Assembly (NCBI GenBank): GCA_032158295.1
Contig: CM063251.1
Coordinates: 9,587,016-9,651,015, forward strand
From: Pycnopodia helianthoides
Taxonomy: Eukaryota; Echinodermata; Asteroidea; Forcipulatida; Asteriidae
Length of the DNA: 64,000 nt
Direction of reading: 5' to 3'
A program made the position numbers and the translations under genes. The notes beneath the pieces were generated by a model that saw nothing but the letters and a program-made list of their open reading frames with translations, was not told where the DNA came from and ran no database searches. This document shows, one piece after another, positions 1 to 13,000 of the stretch; the first letter of the stretch is position 1, and the number at the start of each line of letters is the position of its first letter.

Positions 1-2365
1 TCTATGCCATAAGACTGCTGAAAGCACCGAGTGATCTTTTTGTGGTCGATGGAATCGAATGCTGAAGAGTAGTCGAGAAGAACAAGGATGACTTCCTTAT
101 CAACTGCCAGAAGGATGTCGTTGTAGACTCTAGTAAGAGCCGTCTCTGTCGAGTGATTTGCACGGTATGCCGCTTGCATGGCTGGAAACAGGTTGTGCTC
201 TCGAAGATAAGCACGCAGTTGATTGTCAACAATCTTTTCCAAGATCTTTGAGAGGAACATCAGGTTGGCAATAGGTCTATAACCGGCAAGGTCATCAGGA
301 TCCTGGAGAGATTTCTTTGGAACAGGTGTTATGTGAGAAGTTTTGAAAATACATGGGACTATTCCAGTTGACAATGACAGGTTGATAACCCGAGTGATGA
401 GGGGCAACATCTCATCGAGGCAGGTCTTGACAAGCCAAGTCGGGGCTGGGTCCAGGCGACAAGACTTGGACGGGCTTTGCTTGATGGCCCTCCTTACGAC
501 ATCCTCAGACACCGTTTGGAATTCTGAAAACCTGGCCTGCAGCTGGAGTTTTGTTGAACCTTCCTCAGACATTGACTGGCTACTAAGTTTGTTCACAATG
601 CTCTGGGCTTTACTGTAGAAGAACATTCCAAAGTCATTAGCCAGTTTCTTGTCTGAGTCATGCTTCGGCAAGGTTCGGGATGATGATTGAGTGGAAAGTC
701 TGTGTACGAATTGAAAGAGCCCTTTGTTGTTGAGCTGTTCAATTTCCTGCTTCATATATTGCGATTTCGATTGGAATAGAGTCTTGCTGTAGGATCTGCA
801 CGCTTCTTTGTATAGTTCTTTGTCGATCATCAATCCAGTTTTCGCTGAACGACGCTCTGCACGACGTTTTTGGCGTTTGGATTCTGCCACATTGTCATCG
901 TACCAAGGTGCAAATGGTCTTTGGGATACCTGGATAGTCTTCTCGGGAGCATGACTGTCCATCAGTTCCTGAAGTACAGTGTTAACTTGCACTGCGAGTT
1001 CAGATGGACATGATTTGCTGGGTAACGCCGACATGGATTTACGTAAGTCTGCGCAAAACTGGTCCAAATTTATATCTTTCACCTTACAACATTTAATCAG
1101 TTCCTTGGGACACTGTGAACGAGCAAAATTAACTGAACAGACAACAGCCTTGTGATCGGAAGGTAGTCCTGAGACACATGACGTATCAAGTAGAGGATGT
1201 CCATCTTTCCTGGTGATCACAAGGTCAAGGGTGTGTCCGGCTTGATGCGTAACATCACAGACATGTTGTTGAAGTCTAGCAGGATGTCGGAAAACATCTT
1301 TGAGTCTTTGTTGGAGACATTATCAACTTGAATGTTGAAATCTCCAATCAGAAGTGGCTGATGTTTGTCTGATGTTACCAGCTCTAAAAAGGAGGTGAAT
1401 TCGCGAGCAAATCCATCAAAGGTAAGTTTGTTTTTGGAGGATGGGGGTGGTCGATAGATAGCACTCAGTCTGAAAACAGTGGAGGGTGTTGTCCACACTG
1501 TAAAATTCATAAGCTCAAACGATGGGAAGGCAGGAGTGTCATTTGCAGAGATTTTCAGACCCAAGCGATAGATAACGCATATTCCTCCTCCCCGGGTTTG
1601 CCTATGTGCATGTGTCACACAGAAGTTGGGTAGTGTTGTGTTGATATCAGCTATGATATGATCATCGTGATAGTCTCCCCTGAGCCATGACTCGGTGATG
1701 ATCATGATATCTACATTGTTGTCTAATATGAAGTCACATATATCTGTTGTCTTATTGTTCAAGGAGCGGGCATTCCAATGCCCTATGTTGACACAATCAT
1801 TTTGAGATTGGTTACGTGATGATGGTGGAGAGTTCACTTTTGATGGGGCACCAGAAGATGGGACATGAATTTGGATCAACACTCGTTCCCGAGTCTGATG
1901 ATGTCTTGGAAGTCTGGTCTGGGGTTCAATGACAGAAATTCAAGGGCTTGCACTGGTGCGCCTGCCACCTCTCTTTCCACGTTTCCTCCATCTCTTCCTT
2001 TTTCCATATTTCCAGTATCGAGAACAAAGTTTATTTGTTGCTTCAAGTTGACTTTCAATGTGTACAGTACATGATTTACGTTGTAAGTTTAACTTCCGAA
2101 TTCTTAAACAGGATTCACTGTCTAGATGGCATTCATCGGTACAATAGGGTGGGCACAGTCTATTGAGATATTCAGTTGAGTACTGAATGAGCCTTTGTCC
2201 TGGTGGCATGGCTGTGTGCTCTATGTGGATGGTTGACCGGATATCAAGAATGGTAGATGAATAGGATGAGTGTGTGTATACTGTCCCAGTGGAAACATGC
2301 ACAACTTGAGTCAAAAGTAGAGCAAAATTCAACCATAAAATGCTGGGAAACGTCAAGACTTCCAT
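1..2365 (-). pseudogene. LINE A endonuclease/reverse transcriptase ORF, broken
   Basis: From the ATG at 2365 one frame stays open to 1217 except for a single TGA at 1940-1942. The N-terminus is strongly hydrophobic (residues 5-25) and looks like a signal or anchor segment. Endonuclease landmarks follow in order: NARSLNNK, ITESWL, GGGICVIYR, AIYRPP and LIGDFNI. Near 1275 the reading must move by one base to continue as QHV-DVTHQAGHTLDLVI and then SDHKAV (about 1155), so a single-base indel is inferred there. RT motifs follow: GYRPIAN (about 280), ANHSTETAL (about 150) and LDYSSAFDSIDH (about 75-40). Breaks seen are one stop and one frameshift, so this copy is mildly decayed and not translatable as one protein. 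Confidence 0.85.
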
Positions 2366-2370
2366 CCTTT
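1..2370 (-). mobile_element. Decayed non-LTR retrotransposon (LINE A), cut by the window edge
   Basis: Reading leftward on the minus strand there is an ORF N-terminus (about 2365), an APE-type endonuclease (about 1790-1140), a linker and the first half of a reverse transcriptase (about 360 to 1). The element continues beyond position 1, so the RT catalytic FADD box is not visible. The order endonuclease-RT in one ORF is that of the CR1/L2/Jockey group. I could not fix the exact family, a poly-A or microsatellite tail, or target-site duplications. Confidence 0.85.
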
Positions 2371-2934
2371 TAAAGTAGATGGTTCCGATCTATGTGATAG
2401 TAGTTTCCAGATGGTATAAACATTCCGGTAGAACATTGCTTATTTGAGAAGAAATAAACAAGAAAATGCGAGAGCCTGTGCGAGCGGCACCTATGCGCTG
2501 CACAGCACTACGAGCTAAATTGGCATGGAACAACAAGTCCATTCCCACATAAGATATTCCATAAAATAAATGTTTGATCCAAACCTGGGAAACATTGCCA
2601 CTCAAATTTTGATGTCGGTCATATTTTCTCAAATATTCTCAAATTAGAAAGCAGAAAAATATTCATGATTTAAATGTTAGCCCCATAAACAGTGACAAGG
2701 AGGGAGTCCAGAGCATTGGCACTACTTATGGGTCTACCCCCTTTTGATCCTTTCACTTTTTACAGCCACCATTGTTTTCTGCTGGGTTTCTGCCATTGCC
2801 AGTAAATGATTAATTTATCAAAGAATCAATTGTGACATAATTTGGCAACTTAAAACAACAGTGTGAGGAGCATGTCTTTAGTGTCTTCACTGCATCAAAC
2901 AGTCTATTAAGTGGGTAGTCACTACCACACACTC

Positions 2935-3219
2935 TCAATGACCTCTAATTTTGGTCCATCCATGTACATGTACATACATGTAGTAGTCCACCATTGTTGA
3001 AGCCAAAGTGCATTGTTTTGCATTTGCCTGCGTTGAACTTTGGTAGCCAGATTTTGGACCATTTTTGCAACTCTTCACTATCCTTTTGATTCTTAATAGT
3101 GTCATCTGGTCAACTGCAGTGATTATTTTGGTATCGTCGGCTGAACATAGATTGACTAGGTCCCGTGTGTTGTGAAATTTATTAAACTTAACGCCAAGTA
3201 AAGGAAACATGTTTCTCAT
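2935..3219 (-). pseudogene. Reverse transcriptase fragment of a second LINE
   Basis: The minus strand carries SADDTKIITAVDQ (the RT catalytic ADD box). After a one-base frame change near 3085 it continues with EELQKWSKIWLPKFNAGKC and a TMHFG-like end, the usual sequence after FADDTKI in CR1/Rex-type RTs. Only about 90 codons remain, and nothing recognisable lies on either side. This is a dead fragment, probably from a family different from LINE A. Confidence 0.75.
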
Positions 3220-3569
3220 CCCCGCCCGCCTCCTTTTTGGCCACCGCCTCCTTTTTTTATACTATTTACTCAAACTTTTATTTAAAAAAGGGGAAAAAAT
3301 AGTAAAAAAGGGGAAAAAAAAAAAACGAAGTTCCTTGGTTTATTTTTGACTAAGAATTTGTCTATACTTTTTTCACCTTGAGCATTCTTTATTTAAACAT
3401 CGCATGCGAAGAGTATTGAGTATGAGCCCGGCGTCTAGACTCTTCTACCTAAATCGTGATGTTCGCGATAAAATAATATTTCATTTTATCAATTTTATGA
3501 TCAAATGCTTTATACTCAGCATACCATATCACATTTCCTAGTCTGTGCGTTCCATGTTTGGATCGGCCG

Positions 3570-4075
3570 TTGCCATGCATAGGTGATGGATCAGGCTAAT
3601 GTGCATGTACTGGGGTGTGAACGGCTGCTGTGCATACGTTATGGATCAGGCTAATGTGCATGTACTGCGGTGTAAATGGTTGCTGTGCATACGTTATGGA
3701 TCAGGCTAATGTGCATACATGACTGGGGTGTGAACGGTTGCTGTGCATACGTTATGGATCAGGCTAATGTGCATGTACTGGGGTGTGAACGGTTGCTGTG
3801 CTACGTTATGGATCAGGCTAATGTGCATGTACTGCGGTGTGAACGGTTGCTGTGCATACGTTATGGATCAGGCTAATGTGCATGTACTGGGGTGTGAACG
3901 GTTGCTGTGCATACGTTATGGATCAGGCTAATGTGCATGTACTGCGGTGTGAACGGTTGCTGTGCATACGTTATGGATCAGACTAATGTGCATACATGAC
4001 TGGGGTGTGAACGGTTGCTGTGCACGTTATGGATCAGACTAATGTGCACAGGTACTGTTGTGTTAACGGTTGGAC
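3570..4075 (+). repeat. 55-bp minisatellite, about nine copies
   Basis: The core ATGGATCAGGCTAATGTGCA recurs at 3586, 3641, 3696, 3754, 3808, 3863, 3918, 3973 and 4029, giving a period of 54-58 bp. Between cores lies a GGTGTGAACGGTTGCTGTGC stretch. Units vary mainly between TGTACTG and the slightly longer ACATGACTG before the GGGGTG. Short ORFs here are by-products of the repeat. Confidence 0.95.
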
Positions 4076-4775
4076 ATGCTGGCCCATTCTGGCAATTGTG
4101 ATGTGTGAAGCTATTTATACTGGTTTGAGGGGTCCAGATGTTCGGGCCAACAACCAATCAGCATAGGCGTAGTGGCGAAAAAGGTTTGATTGGTCCTTAA
4201 GTTTAATAGGTCAGCCAATGAGCAGGATATATTGGCAAGTCGCTTGTTACCTTTTTGGAGGGAAAACATTTTCTTGCTTAGCGTCACTTTGAAGAAAATA
4301 GTAAATGTCTTATAATTTCATTTGTAGAAAAAATTGTATCACGTAATTTCTAGTTGTAATGGCCAAGGTTATGTAATTTTTCTTACGATAGTGCAATCCC
4401 TGTTTCGGTCGGGCTATCTTACCTGTCCCCCTCGTTTTCCAACTTGGGGAATTTCTTATGTGTTACTAGGACTTGGATACACTTCTCTCTTTTTATCACT
4501 TATAATTAATGGTAAAGTTAGATTTAGGGTGCCCGGCGGTTCTGCCGGGGCCATTCTTCCCCCTCGTTTTCCAACTTGGGGAATAGCATTTTCATGTAGG
4601 ACTTTTTAAATACTTTATTGATAGGTGCACAGTGTGCATCAGGTGAATGGTTCAGGCAAGATGCGTGACATGTTTTTGTACTGTATTGGGGTCACTAGAC
4701 CCCACAATGTTCATGTGTGGTACACCTGATCATGGTTGTCCTAGCTCAGCTGCGTTTATGTTTGTAAGGATGTGG

Positions 4776-4976
4776 TACCCCCCCCCCTTGGTGTGGCCAC
4801 TTTGGTAAAAGGGTGTGATTGTCCTTTGTGTGGTCACTTTGGTGAGGGCGTGGTAATCCTTTGTGGCCACTTTGGTAAAAGGGCTTAGTATAGTCCTTTG
4901 TGTGGTCAATTTTTGTTGTTGGTGTGGCCACTTTGGTAAGGGCGTGGTAGTCCTTGTTGTGGCCACTGGTATGTTT
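4776..4976 (+). repeat. Imperfect tandem repeat, GTGGCCACTTTGGTAA type
   Basis: GTGGCCACTTTGGTAAAAGG or a close variant occurs at about 4794, 4831 (GTGGTCACTTTGG), 4864 and 4923, separated by GTCCTTTGTGTGGTCA-like spacers. It is a degenerate minisatellite with units of roughly 30-60 bp and no coding potential. Confidence 0.75.
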
Positions 4977-5374
4977 ATGGTTGTCCATTGTTACATTCTG
5001 TCAGCCGGTTTGCCCTATGTTCGGTATCCGGCTCCTTGCCATTTTACAAACTGTTGTTTTAAATAGTGTTATTATTTTTGGTGCTAATAGCACTTAAATA
5101 AATTGCAGTGTCAAGCTGTGGTGGAAATAACATATCACATAATCGCTTATTGCATTTTTTGTCATCGTCACTGAGTATAATGAACACTATACAATACATA
5201 CATTTCACTGTTTTTGAAATCATTTGTTTTGTCATAAATTGCATCAGTATACTCAAATAGCACAAAATCTGTGAATAAATATACCTTGGCCAGCCATATT
5301 TAGCATGGCGGCCATCTTGGATACAATAGCAAAAAAATTGAAAATAGTAAATAGAACAGAAGTCATTCTTCCCT

Positions 5375-5474
5375 AGACCCAGTAACTGGGGCGCTGTATT
5401 CCTTTTTCGAAATTTTGACATTATCTGTCATACTAGTATGACAGAAGGAATACAGCGCCCCAGTTACTGGGTCT
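5375..5474. repeat. Foldback element with 30-bp perfect arms and nested palindrome
   Basis: Arms 5375-5404 and 5445-5474 are exact reverse complements, starting AGACCCAGTAACTGGGG. The loop itself contains the perfect 18-bp palindrome TGTCATACTAGTATGACA at 5426-5443. The structure looks like a small MITE. A related AGTAACTGGGTCTAG string occurs alone at 7099-7113. Confidence 0.85.
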
Positions 5475-5519
5475 AATTTTTCCCAAACACTAGACTGTAA
5501 TCAAAAAGTAGTACTGTAG

Positions 5520-5593
5520 TAGTTGCGATAATCGTAACCCTCCATCCTCTCCAACCGTCGGGAGGATGGAGGGTTATGATTATCGCAACTACT
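5520..5593. repeat. Hairpin repeat GATAATCGTAACCCTCC, copy 1
   Basis: Arms AGTTGCGATAATCGTAACCC and its complement surround the short spacer TCTCCAACCGTCGGG. Three further copies in this window (about 8151, 53463 and 62932) share GGGAGGATGGAGGGTTACGA and TTATCGCAA. Together they define a dispersed foldback family of about 60-75 bp. Confidence 0.85.
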
Positions 5594-5606
5594 AGCAGAC
5601 TAGTAA

Positions 5607-5690
5607 CACCTAGCCCACCTTGTTGGGCTGTTATGGCTCTCTTTTAAAATCGGTCGTAAACACTCACCATTGGTGAGTGAGTGTTATGTA
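5607..5690 (+). mobile_element. Fragment of a TIR element (family T1)
   Basis: The stretch from TAGCCCACCTTGTTGGGCTG through TTATGGCTCTCTTTTAA to AACACTCACC matches the start of the longer copies at 47697 and, inverted, 62832. Here the element stops after about 85 bp at a CACCATTGGTGAGTGAGTG inverted motif. Confidence 0.7.
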
Positions 5691-5913
5691 TACCCACTTT
5701 TTACTGCACTCTGCCTCTGCACAAAAGATACGATACGCGGAACTCGAAAACGTGAAGTGGCTTTTACCAATTTTCTCCTCCGAAGTCCTAGTCCTAGTCT
5801 TAGTAGAAGTAGCAGTGGTTTTACTTGCTGAACAACAATTTGTTATGCTATGTGACGTGAATTTGTTGGTTGCACTATTTACTTGACGTCTCGACTTCTT
5901 CCATACGCATTCA

Positions 5914-5940
5914 CCAATGTTGTTGTAAGTACAACATTGG
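5914..5940. repeat. Short perfect hairpin
   Basis: CCAATGTTGT and ACAACATTGG flank a 7-nt loop. A partial third copy of the arm (AATGTTGTAAGTACAAC) follows directly. It belongs to the cluster of foldbacks at 5.37-5.97 kb. Confidence 0.7.
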
Positions 5941-6846
5941 CGAATGTTGTAAGTACAACAACAAATTGACCGTCCCGCTAAACATATCACGTGATTTTGC
6001 AACGCCCACTCAAATCCAGACTTGTCCCGTAGTCTTGGTTCAAGGCCTTTCTTGATATTTATAATTCCACAATGATCTGAATCTGAATAACGAATCTGAA
6101 TTATAAAGTCTCAGCAAAAGCATTCTAATGGAAACATCACATCAACTTTTACAAAGAAGACTATGAAGAAATGTCATTTTTAGACGTGGAGGAAAACCCA
6201 AGCAATCAGGAACCAGGTAAGGACTGAAAACTCCTGGAACTATATTAAACCCAATCCACACTTGACGCAAGAAAGGCAGGGAAGATCGAAACCACTGACC
6301 GAGCTATTATAAACCAGATGACCCCGGTTCCATCACTTTAATCATTTTCACAGGCATCATTTTAAAATGACTGTTATGATCTCGGAAACGCGTAGCATGT
6401 GCTTCATGGTTGCATAGTTTCCTTCCTCCATGGTTGCATGAAGGCTAGCGAACAAAATGTTCCCCGGAAAACTATAAGTGAGTGATGTGAACATAGAGCA
6501 AGGACAGAGATAAGCTCTATGATGTTAAAAACAAACCGCATAATAACGTCTTGCACCAAGACTACTACATGTACATGTAAATACTGTATTGGGTAGTAAT
6601 GTACTGTACTGTTGGGTCGGGGTGACTGCACTTATGACGTGTTACCCAAACGATACTTCCGTACCACCACCTTATAGGGGAGAGAGAAGAACAAGAAGCA
6701 CGGGCGAACGGCGATCTAGAGGCCGGCTGGTGGATGGTAGGCAAATAAATGCCAAATTGCCAACCAAAGGCACATTGCATTGATTGTTTCATGACTCCGA
6801 TTTAAGATGATAAGTGAATGAGTGAGGTGGACAGAAATCGTGCAAT

Positions 6847-7008
6847 ATGTCCTCCAAACAAGAAGAAGGAGACGTGATGGATCTAATGATGGATGTTGGA
6901 GATAGTGAAGGGGTCGTTGTGTACAACAAAAACGACCATTCATCCAAAGGATTCTCAGCCATGGAAAGCATACGTCGAAAGGGTAAACTCTGCGATGTCA
7001 CTTTGAAG
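6847..7008 (+). CDS. KLHL18: KLHL18 exon 1 (residues 1-54)
   Basis: ATG at 6847; the donor is TTGAAG|GTAACG, phase 0. It codes the acidic leader and the first BTB strand (GKLCDVTLK). Confidence 0.93.
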
Positions 7009-10000
7009 GTAACGGTAGATAAATACCACTGGCATGCAGTCAGCAGTTAGACCATAGAGCAAGCTCTGGTCCTTGCTCTATATTCTATGGTTAGACCAAG
7101 TAACTGGGTCTAGCACTTAGCATGGAGGTATTTCTACCTCCCCATGCACTTAGTAGCATGCTTAGCAGTGACAAATTGATGGTATGATTCTAATTTGATG
7201 ACCTTGATAAATTGAATAATTGTCAATAAACATGATGAAGAAGACAAAAGTACGGATTGCCATGGAATGGTGTGGTTATAAGAAATATGTATAAAAGTGT
7301 ACATATTAATATTATTATTATGGTGATGATGAAACCAAGGATGCCTCATGTGAACTTCCAGAAGTTGAAGGGAAAAATCTTGAATCTTGAGGTTATGCAA
7401 AGTAAAACTCAATTCAAGGATCAACGACACGAACACTTGGTGTGTTGTCACAAAAACTGAGTTTCTAGTTATTATTATGATATATTTCTGGTAATGAAAC
7501 CAAGGATGCCTTACATTTTGAGTGAACTTAATCACTGTAGCTCACAAGCCTGAGGAAACCTGTAAACATTTACAAGGGTGCTTGCTATGGGAACCAGAAA
7601 CACTGGGGTTATTCCCCCTAGCCCTACTAGTACTAAGCTGTTCCATGATAAGTGTCTCAACGGCGCCAACTATAATAAGCTGACAAATCCTATATAAGTA
7701 GATAATGCCCTTTTTGACACGTACATGAGTAGCTGTAGGTATTAAATTACCAGGGTGTTTTTTCTTCCTCTATATGGTTTGTCTTTAATTCTTCATATTC
7801 CACTACTGTGTAGCTCAATTATTGAGCGAGCTAGCAGTGGTAGTGGAATCATTTCCTCATCATCTGTTGACGGTAGCTAAGAGGAAACCAATCCGCTTTT
7901 CAATCAACACAATTCACATTAAAGTAAATCTATGACAAGCGTTAGTATTCTTAATTAAGAATTTTAGCGCTTGTCTGTATATAAGTTCAAAGTATGCATT
8001 TCAGTTTTCACCAGACAAATGTCACCCATAAAGGACATTGTCCCCACTCCAGCCCCCGGCAGATTCTGGATTGTCTCTAGACGTTGATATTTTGTCTCTC
8101 GAAACAGAATCTCCTAGGAATGTGTGTCGCCCTCTAGATCATTCTTTGCTGCGATAATCGTAACTCTCCATCCTCCAGACAGTGGCAACCATTGGGAGGA
8201 TGGAGGGATACAATTTTTGCAACTTGGATATTCTTTCTACCCTTGTACACAGGAGAGTGTGGACCCCTTTTCTGAGGAAAATGCAAATAATCATTCAAGG
8301 GCATACTATTAAGGCATACCACCTGGTGAGAAAAACCGAAACAATATTCTTCATCCCTGATGCAGTTATTACATTGAATCTGTTGCGGTTCTTGATGTTA
8401 ATCACAGGATTCGAAGTGACCTCTAGTCATTGACACTAACTGTATTTTGTATACAGTGCCTGTAACACCTTGGTGTACTGTAGGGTAAAAACCCAAATTG
8501 TAAAAACAGTGTTGATACCATTATCAAAAGAGGAAATGATTAGCCTCCCAAACTATTTATAAATTATTTATTGTTATAAGCCAGGCTGTAGTCATGATAC
8601 TACTGTATACATTCCGTGGCTATATATTTGAACTGTAACCACTCAAAAGCTACAAATGTTCATTTTGCTCAGGTTGGTGAAAGCAAATTTTCAGCTCATA
8701 GGATAGTACTGGCAGCAGCTATACCATACTTCCATGCCATGTTTACCAGTGACATGGTGGAGAGTAAACAAGAAGAGATCACCATGAGTGGCATTGAGCC
8801 TAGGTAAGTGACTAAATAGAAGGAGGGCGGTGGTAGTGGTTCCATTATGATCAAGTTCCAATGTGAGGAAGTGCAGGCAATGCACATAGCATGAGATGAT
8901 CAGAGTCTGGCATGCATTTATAAGTATTATACAGGATTGGTAGAGCTGACAATGTTCGTGTTTTGAGTGATGTGATCAAAATACATGAAAAAACGAACCT
9001 GTGAAAATTTTGGCTCAATCAGTTGTGTGAGTCGGGAGAAAATAGTGAACAATTATGCACAATTTTCAGCTTGCAAACACATTGTCCCTAAGTTTGCTGT
9101 ACAACCGAAATCAGCCGTTACGTTTTTTAGGGTTTCAGATACAGTTTTCTTGAAAATGACTTCATTTCTGAAGGAAATTTATAACTGAAAAAATGGCTCT
9201 AGAATGAATTTCATAATCATTTAGCTATCATACTAAAATTGAACAATGATGTTCTTAACCTTATCAATCATGTGTTATACATGAAATACCTTTAATGTGG
9301 TAATAGCCATTTGGGTTATGATGACAATTTTGCTAAGGGGTGTATAAACAATCTGAGTACTTTATTTTGCTTCATTTGTTACAATTCAGTGCTCTGGAGA
9401 CACTAGTGAACTATGCGTACAGTGGTCGAGTAGCTATGGATATACATAATGTGCAATCAATACTTGTTGGAGCCAATTTTCTGCAGCTGCAAGACATTAA
9501 AGAGGCATGCTGTGACTTTCTGAAAGACAGGTAATGGAATGTAATTTTATTTTTGTGAAAGGTTTGTCCCTGGCTTATTTGTTGTCTGTTTCTGCCATTG
9601 CCTTTGTACAGGTAGTAGCAGAGTTTTGTTTCATATCATCCTATACATCCCCATGTAACTTATTCAAATTGTCCTACATGTATATGTTCCTGCCTTCCAT
9701 TAGATAGACACTCAACCAAGTGGTACACATGACAGTAACTATAATAGTCAGTTCAGAGCATTCAGAGCAATAGAACTAATCTGTGAACTGTGGCGTGTCG
9801 TGACCGAGCGGATAAGAACACTGGACTCAAGCTCTGGTGTTTCTGATTAGCAGATTGTGGGTTCGAGTCCCGGTCAAGACACTTGTGTCCTTAAGCAAGA
9901 CACTTAACTATCATTGCTGCGTCCTTCGGATGGGACGTAAAGCTGTAGGTCCCGTGTGTTGTGTAATGCACATAAAAGAACCCAGTGCACTTATCGTAAA

Positions 10001-13000
10001 GAGAAGGGTTTCTCCCCGTTGTTCCTGGCATTATTGGCTGCATATTGCGCCACAGCACCGTGTTAACCACTACATGGTGGTATGTAAAGGAAAAAGGTCT
10101 CATACTTCAAAACAAATACTGTTACGCTTAGAAATGTAGTATTAAGCGTGGTATAAATGTAAAGTATTACTAATATTATTAACTGAAATGCAAAATTAAA
10201 GTGATTTTTCTCTTTCATCACTTAATGACCTTTAACCAATTTACAAAGTTCTAAGTCATGGTTAAAAAGGAGTTGACTCTGTAACTTGACTTGAAAGAGA
10301 TATTTGACTTGACTCAGCATCTCAGAGTTTAGATATGGCCTCATGATTTTCTTTTTTAACAGTAATTAGAATACAAATTTACTAACAGTGCTCTGAACTT
10401 GTTTTCCTTTAACACTATAGCTTCCAGAGTAGCTGTGATCTTTTTGTTCAAGATGTCACTAACAGAGAGTGGTTTTTGTTACAGGGTTTCATCTAGAAGG
10501 CAAGGTGACTTCCTTGTTGACAGTGTGAATGAAATTATGGGCTTAATGCCAACTTTTTTTTGTAATGATTTCACTTCAGTTACATTTGAAACAGAGACGG
10601 TTAAGTCAAGACCCTTCCATTTGTAGTCCGCTGGCGCGGCAAAAAAATGTTCCATAGTTGTCACAATACATGTAAGTAAGGAGTAGTGGTAAAATCTTAG
10701 TAATAACAAGATTATTTTCAAGAAAACTTGTTCAAAATAGAAAGTTGGGGAAACAGAAATTTCATTGCCTTGAGCTGCATGAATTTCAATTATGCTGACT
10801 ACGTGGCTTGTCGGTCGGCTTATAAATCCGTAGATGAAATTCTGGCCAACTATGAGGCTAGCTTCAGTGGTATACACAGTGTGTGCAGGCTTGAGGAAAG
10901 TGTGGTGCCCTTTTGTAGAATGTGTTTGCTATGTTCAAATGAGTAAGGAACCAGACCAATGAGTTGAGCGCATAATTTTTGTTGTACATCGCTGTTGCAG
11001 GAGCACTGTAAACATTGATGTGTTGCAGAGGCAAGTACAGAACTGAAATGAAAATTTGCAATTTTCTTTTTTTATTATTAATTATTTAAAAAAAATTGGT
11101 AAATACATTGAAATCGGAGAACTTCTGCAGTTTTAAGTTTCATGTTGGTGTATATGTAAGCCGCTTGGAATACATGCTAGAGCATGTTGAAGGCCTGAAA
11201 ATCAATTCATAAGCCACTGCTTATTGTCCGAAAATTACGGTATTAGTTAAACTCTAACTCACCCCAACCATTTGGAATTTGTTTTGTTTGATTCTGTTAG
11301 CCCGAGGATTGCACTAGTTAACTGATTACATGGGGATTAGGAACCACCATAGTCCAACAGTTTGAGCCTTGAGTTGCCACATGGTGTTGGATTTTGTAGG
11401 AGCTTGGAAGAATCATCCAATCAAATCACTTGTGGGAAAATACATTTGTAGCATTAAAGAATTGGATTGAGCATTTATTGATAGTGATTGAAACTGTTGC
11501 ATGTTTTGATTTGGGAGGAACATTCAGAGAGCTTGTTTTCTTGTTATACCAAGTTTTTGTGTGAGGTGTATTTAAAGGTAGATTTCAAATTTTGAGTGCA
11601 ACTCAACTCAGAGAAGAGAAAGGGGAAAACAATCAAAAAACTGAATAAACAAAAGGAACTATAAAAGCATGTAGTACACTTGACATGTAACTTTTGAGTA
11701 ACATCAGACATTTGCAGAAAATCTTGTAAACATTCAAACTCCAACCCTCCCAAATCTTTTTATATCCTTTTTGCCAAATGAAGGAATCAGAAGGATTGAA
11801 AGTTATAGGGCCAAATTTAAATCATTGCTTATCACTAGGTGAGGTGTTCCAATCTTGTGTAGGTCTAATTAAATTAGTGTCGAGTGATATAGGAGATGAG
11901 GATATTAGAGGTTTGAGGTCACCTGTGGGCATGGGCAAGAAGGCCTATTGAGAAAGGGTTTAATGAACATTTTTGTTGTGCAAGTACTTATCCACCAATT
12001 TTGATGCCCAAGGCACATGAACATTGTCACTCGGGTTAAGGTGCAGGTTATATTCATTCTTCAAACCATCTCAGCTCCCTAAGCAACACATACAAGAACA
12101 ACCTCTGCCCTCACACCCCTTGGCGAAGAGATATATTTAAGGGTCTTGTCGAATAACACACGGATCGAACCCAAACCAAAGTGAATCTGCCAACAGTACT
12201 TTAATGTGGTGCATGAGACCACTTTGTTGTGACATGCCATTGCAATCTAGAATGATGTTGGGTAATAGAGTGGTAAATTTGACCATCTGGTTTTAGAGTT
12301 AAACCGTCATTAGCTTAATTTCTATTTCTTAAAGGTATTCTAACAAACAAAAACACATTTTGGTATACACAGGTTACATCCGAGCAATTGCCTTGGTATA
12401 AGACGCTTTGCTGACACCATGGTGTGCTCTAAACTCTTTGAGGCTTCCACAAGCTTTATGCACAAGAAATTCGTTGACACATCACAATCTGAGGAGTTTC
12501 TCACACTCAGTAAAATTGAACTGATGGAAATCATTTCAACTGATGAACTCAACATAGCAGGCGAGGAACAGGTAACGTTTCAATATCAGGATTCAGGAGA
12601 ATTGTTACTAAAAGTACTTTAACACGGTGTGGATGAATTCATCTGAGTGGTTGAGAGTGACTTGATCACTAACCGTGTGCAGTATTGCTGCCATGGTTGA
12701 ACTTGGCCATTCAAAGGCCTATAACAAGATCATTAATGAAAGCATTCCTAGGTATACTGTGCATGCTTATGAAATAATAAACACCTTTTTGTAATGTCTA
12801 AAATGTTGGTGATTGTCCTACATGGACATATTCCACCTAGCCCTATGTATGGCTATTCCTCTGTGCTGTACTCAGATACAGAGTCCTACATAGGAGGGTC
12901 TGTTTCAAGGGCAGAATTTTTTTGAGCTGCATAATTGACATTTTACCTGTAGGAAGCTAGCTTATTTCAACAGATATACGGCGTGGGTTTTGGACGTCAG

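Noticed and set aside
3570..4075. CRISPR-like regular array
   Set aside because: The whole 55-bp unit is repeated, with no unique spacers, and the genome is eukaryotic.
7055..7095. Short inverted pair ACCATAGAGCAAG / TCTATGGT in KLHL18 intron 1
   Set aside because: Too short and imperfect to call an element; similar GAGCTCTATGG scraps occur elsewhere (63548) and may be chance.
9791..9880. tRNA-Leu gene
   Set aside because: It is the head of SINE S1; the same body follows it at other loci.
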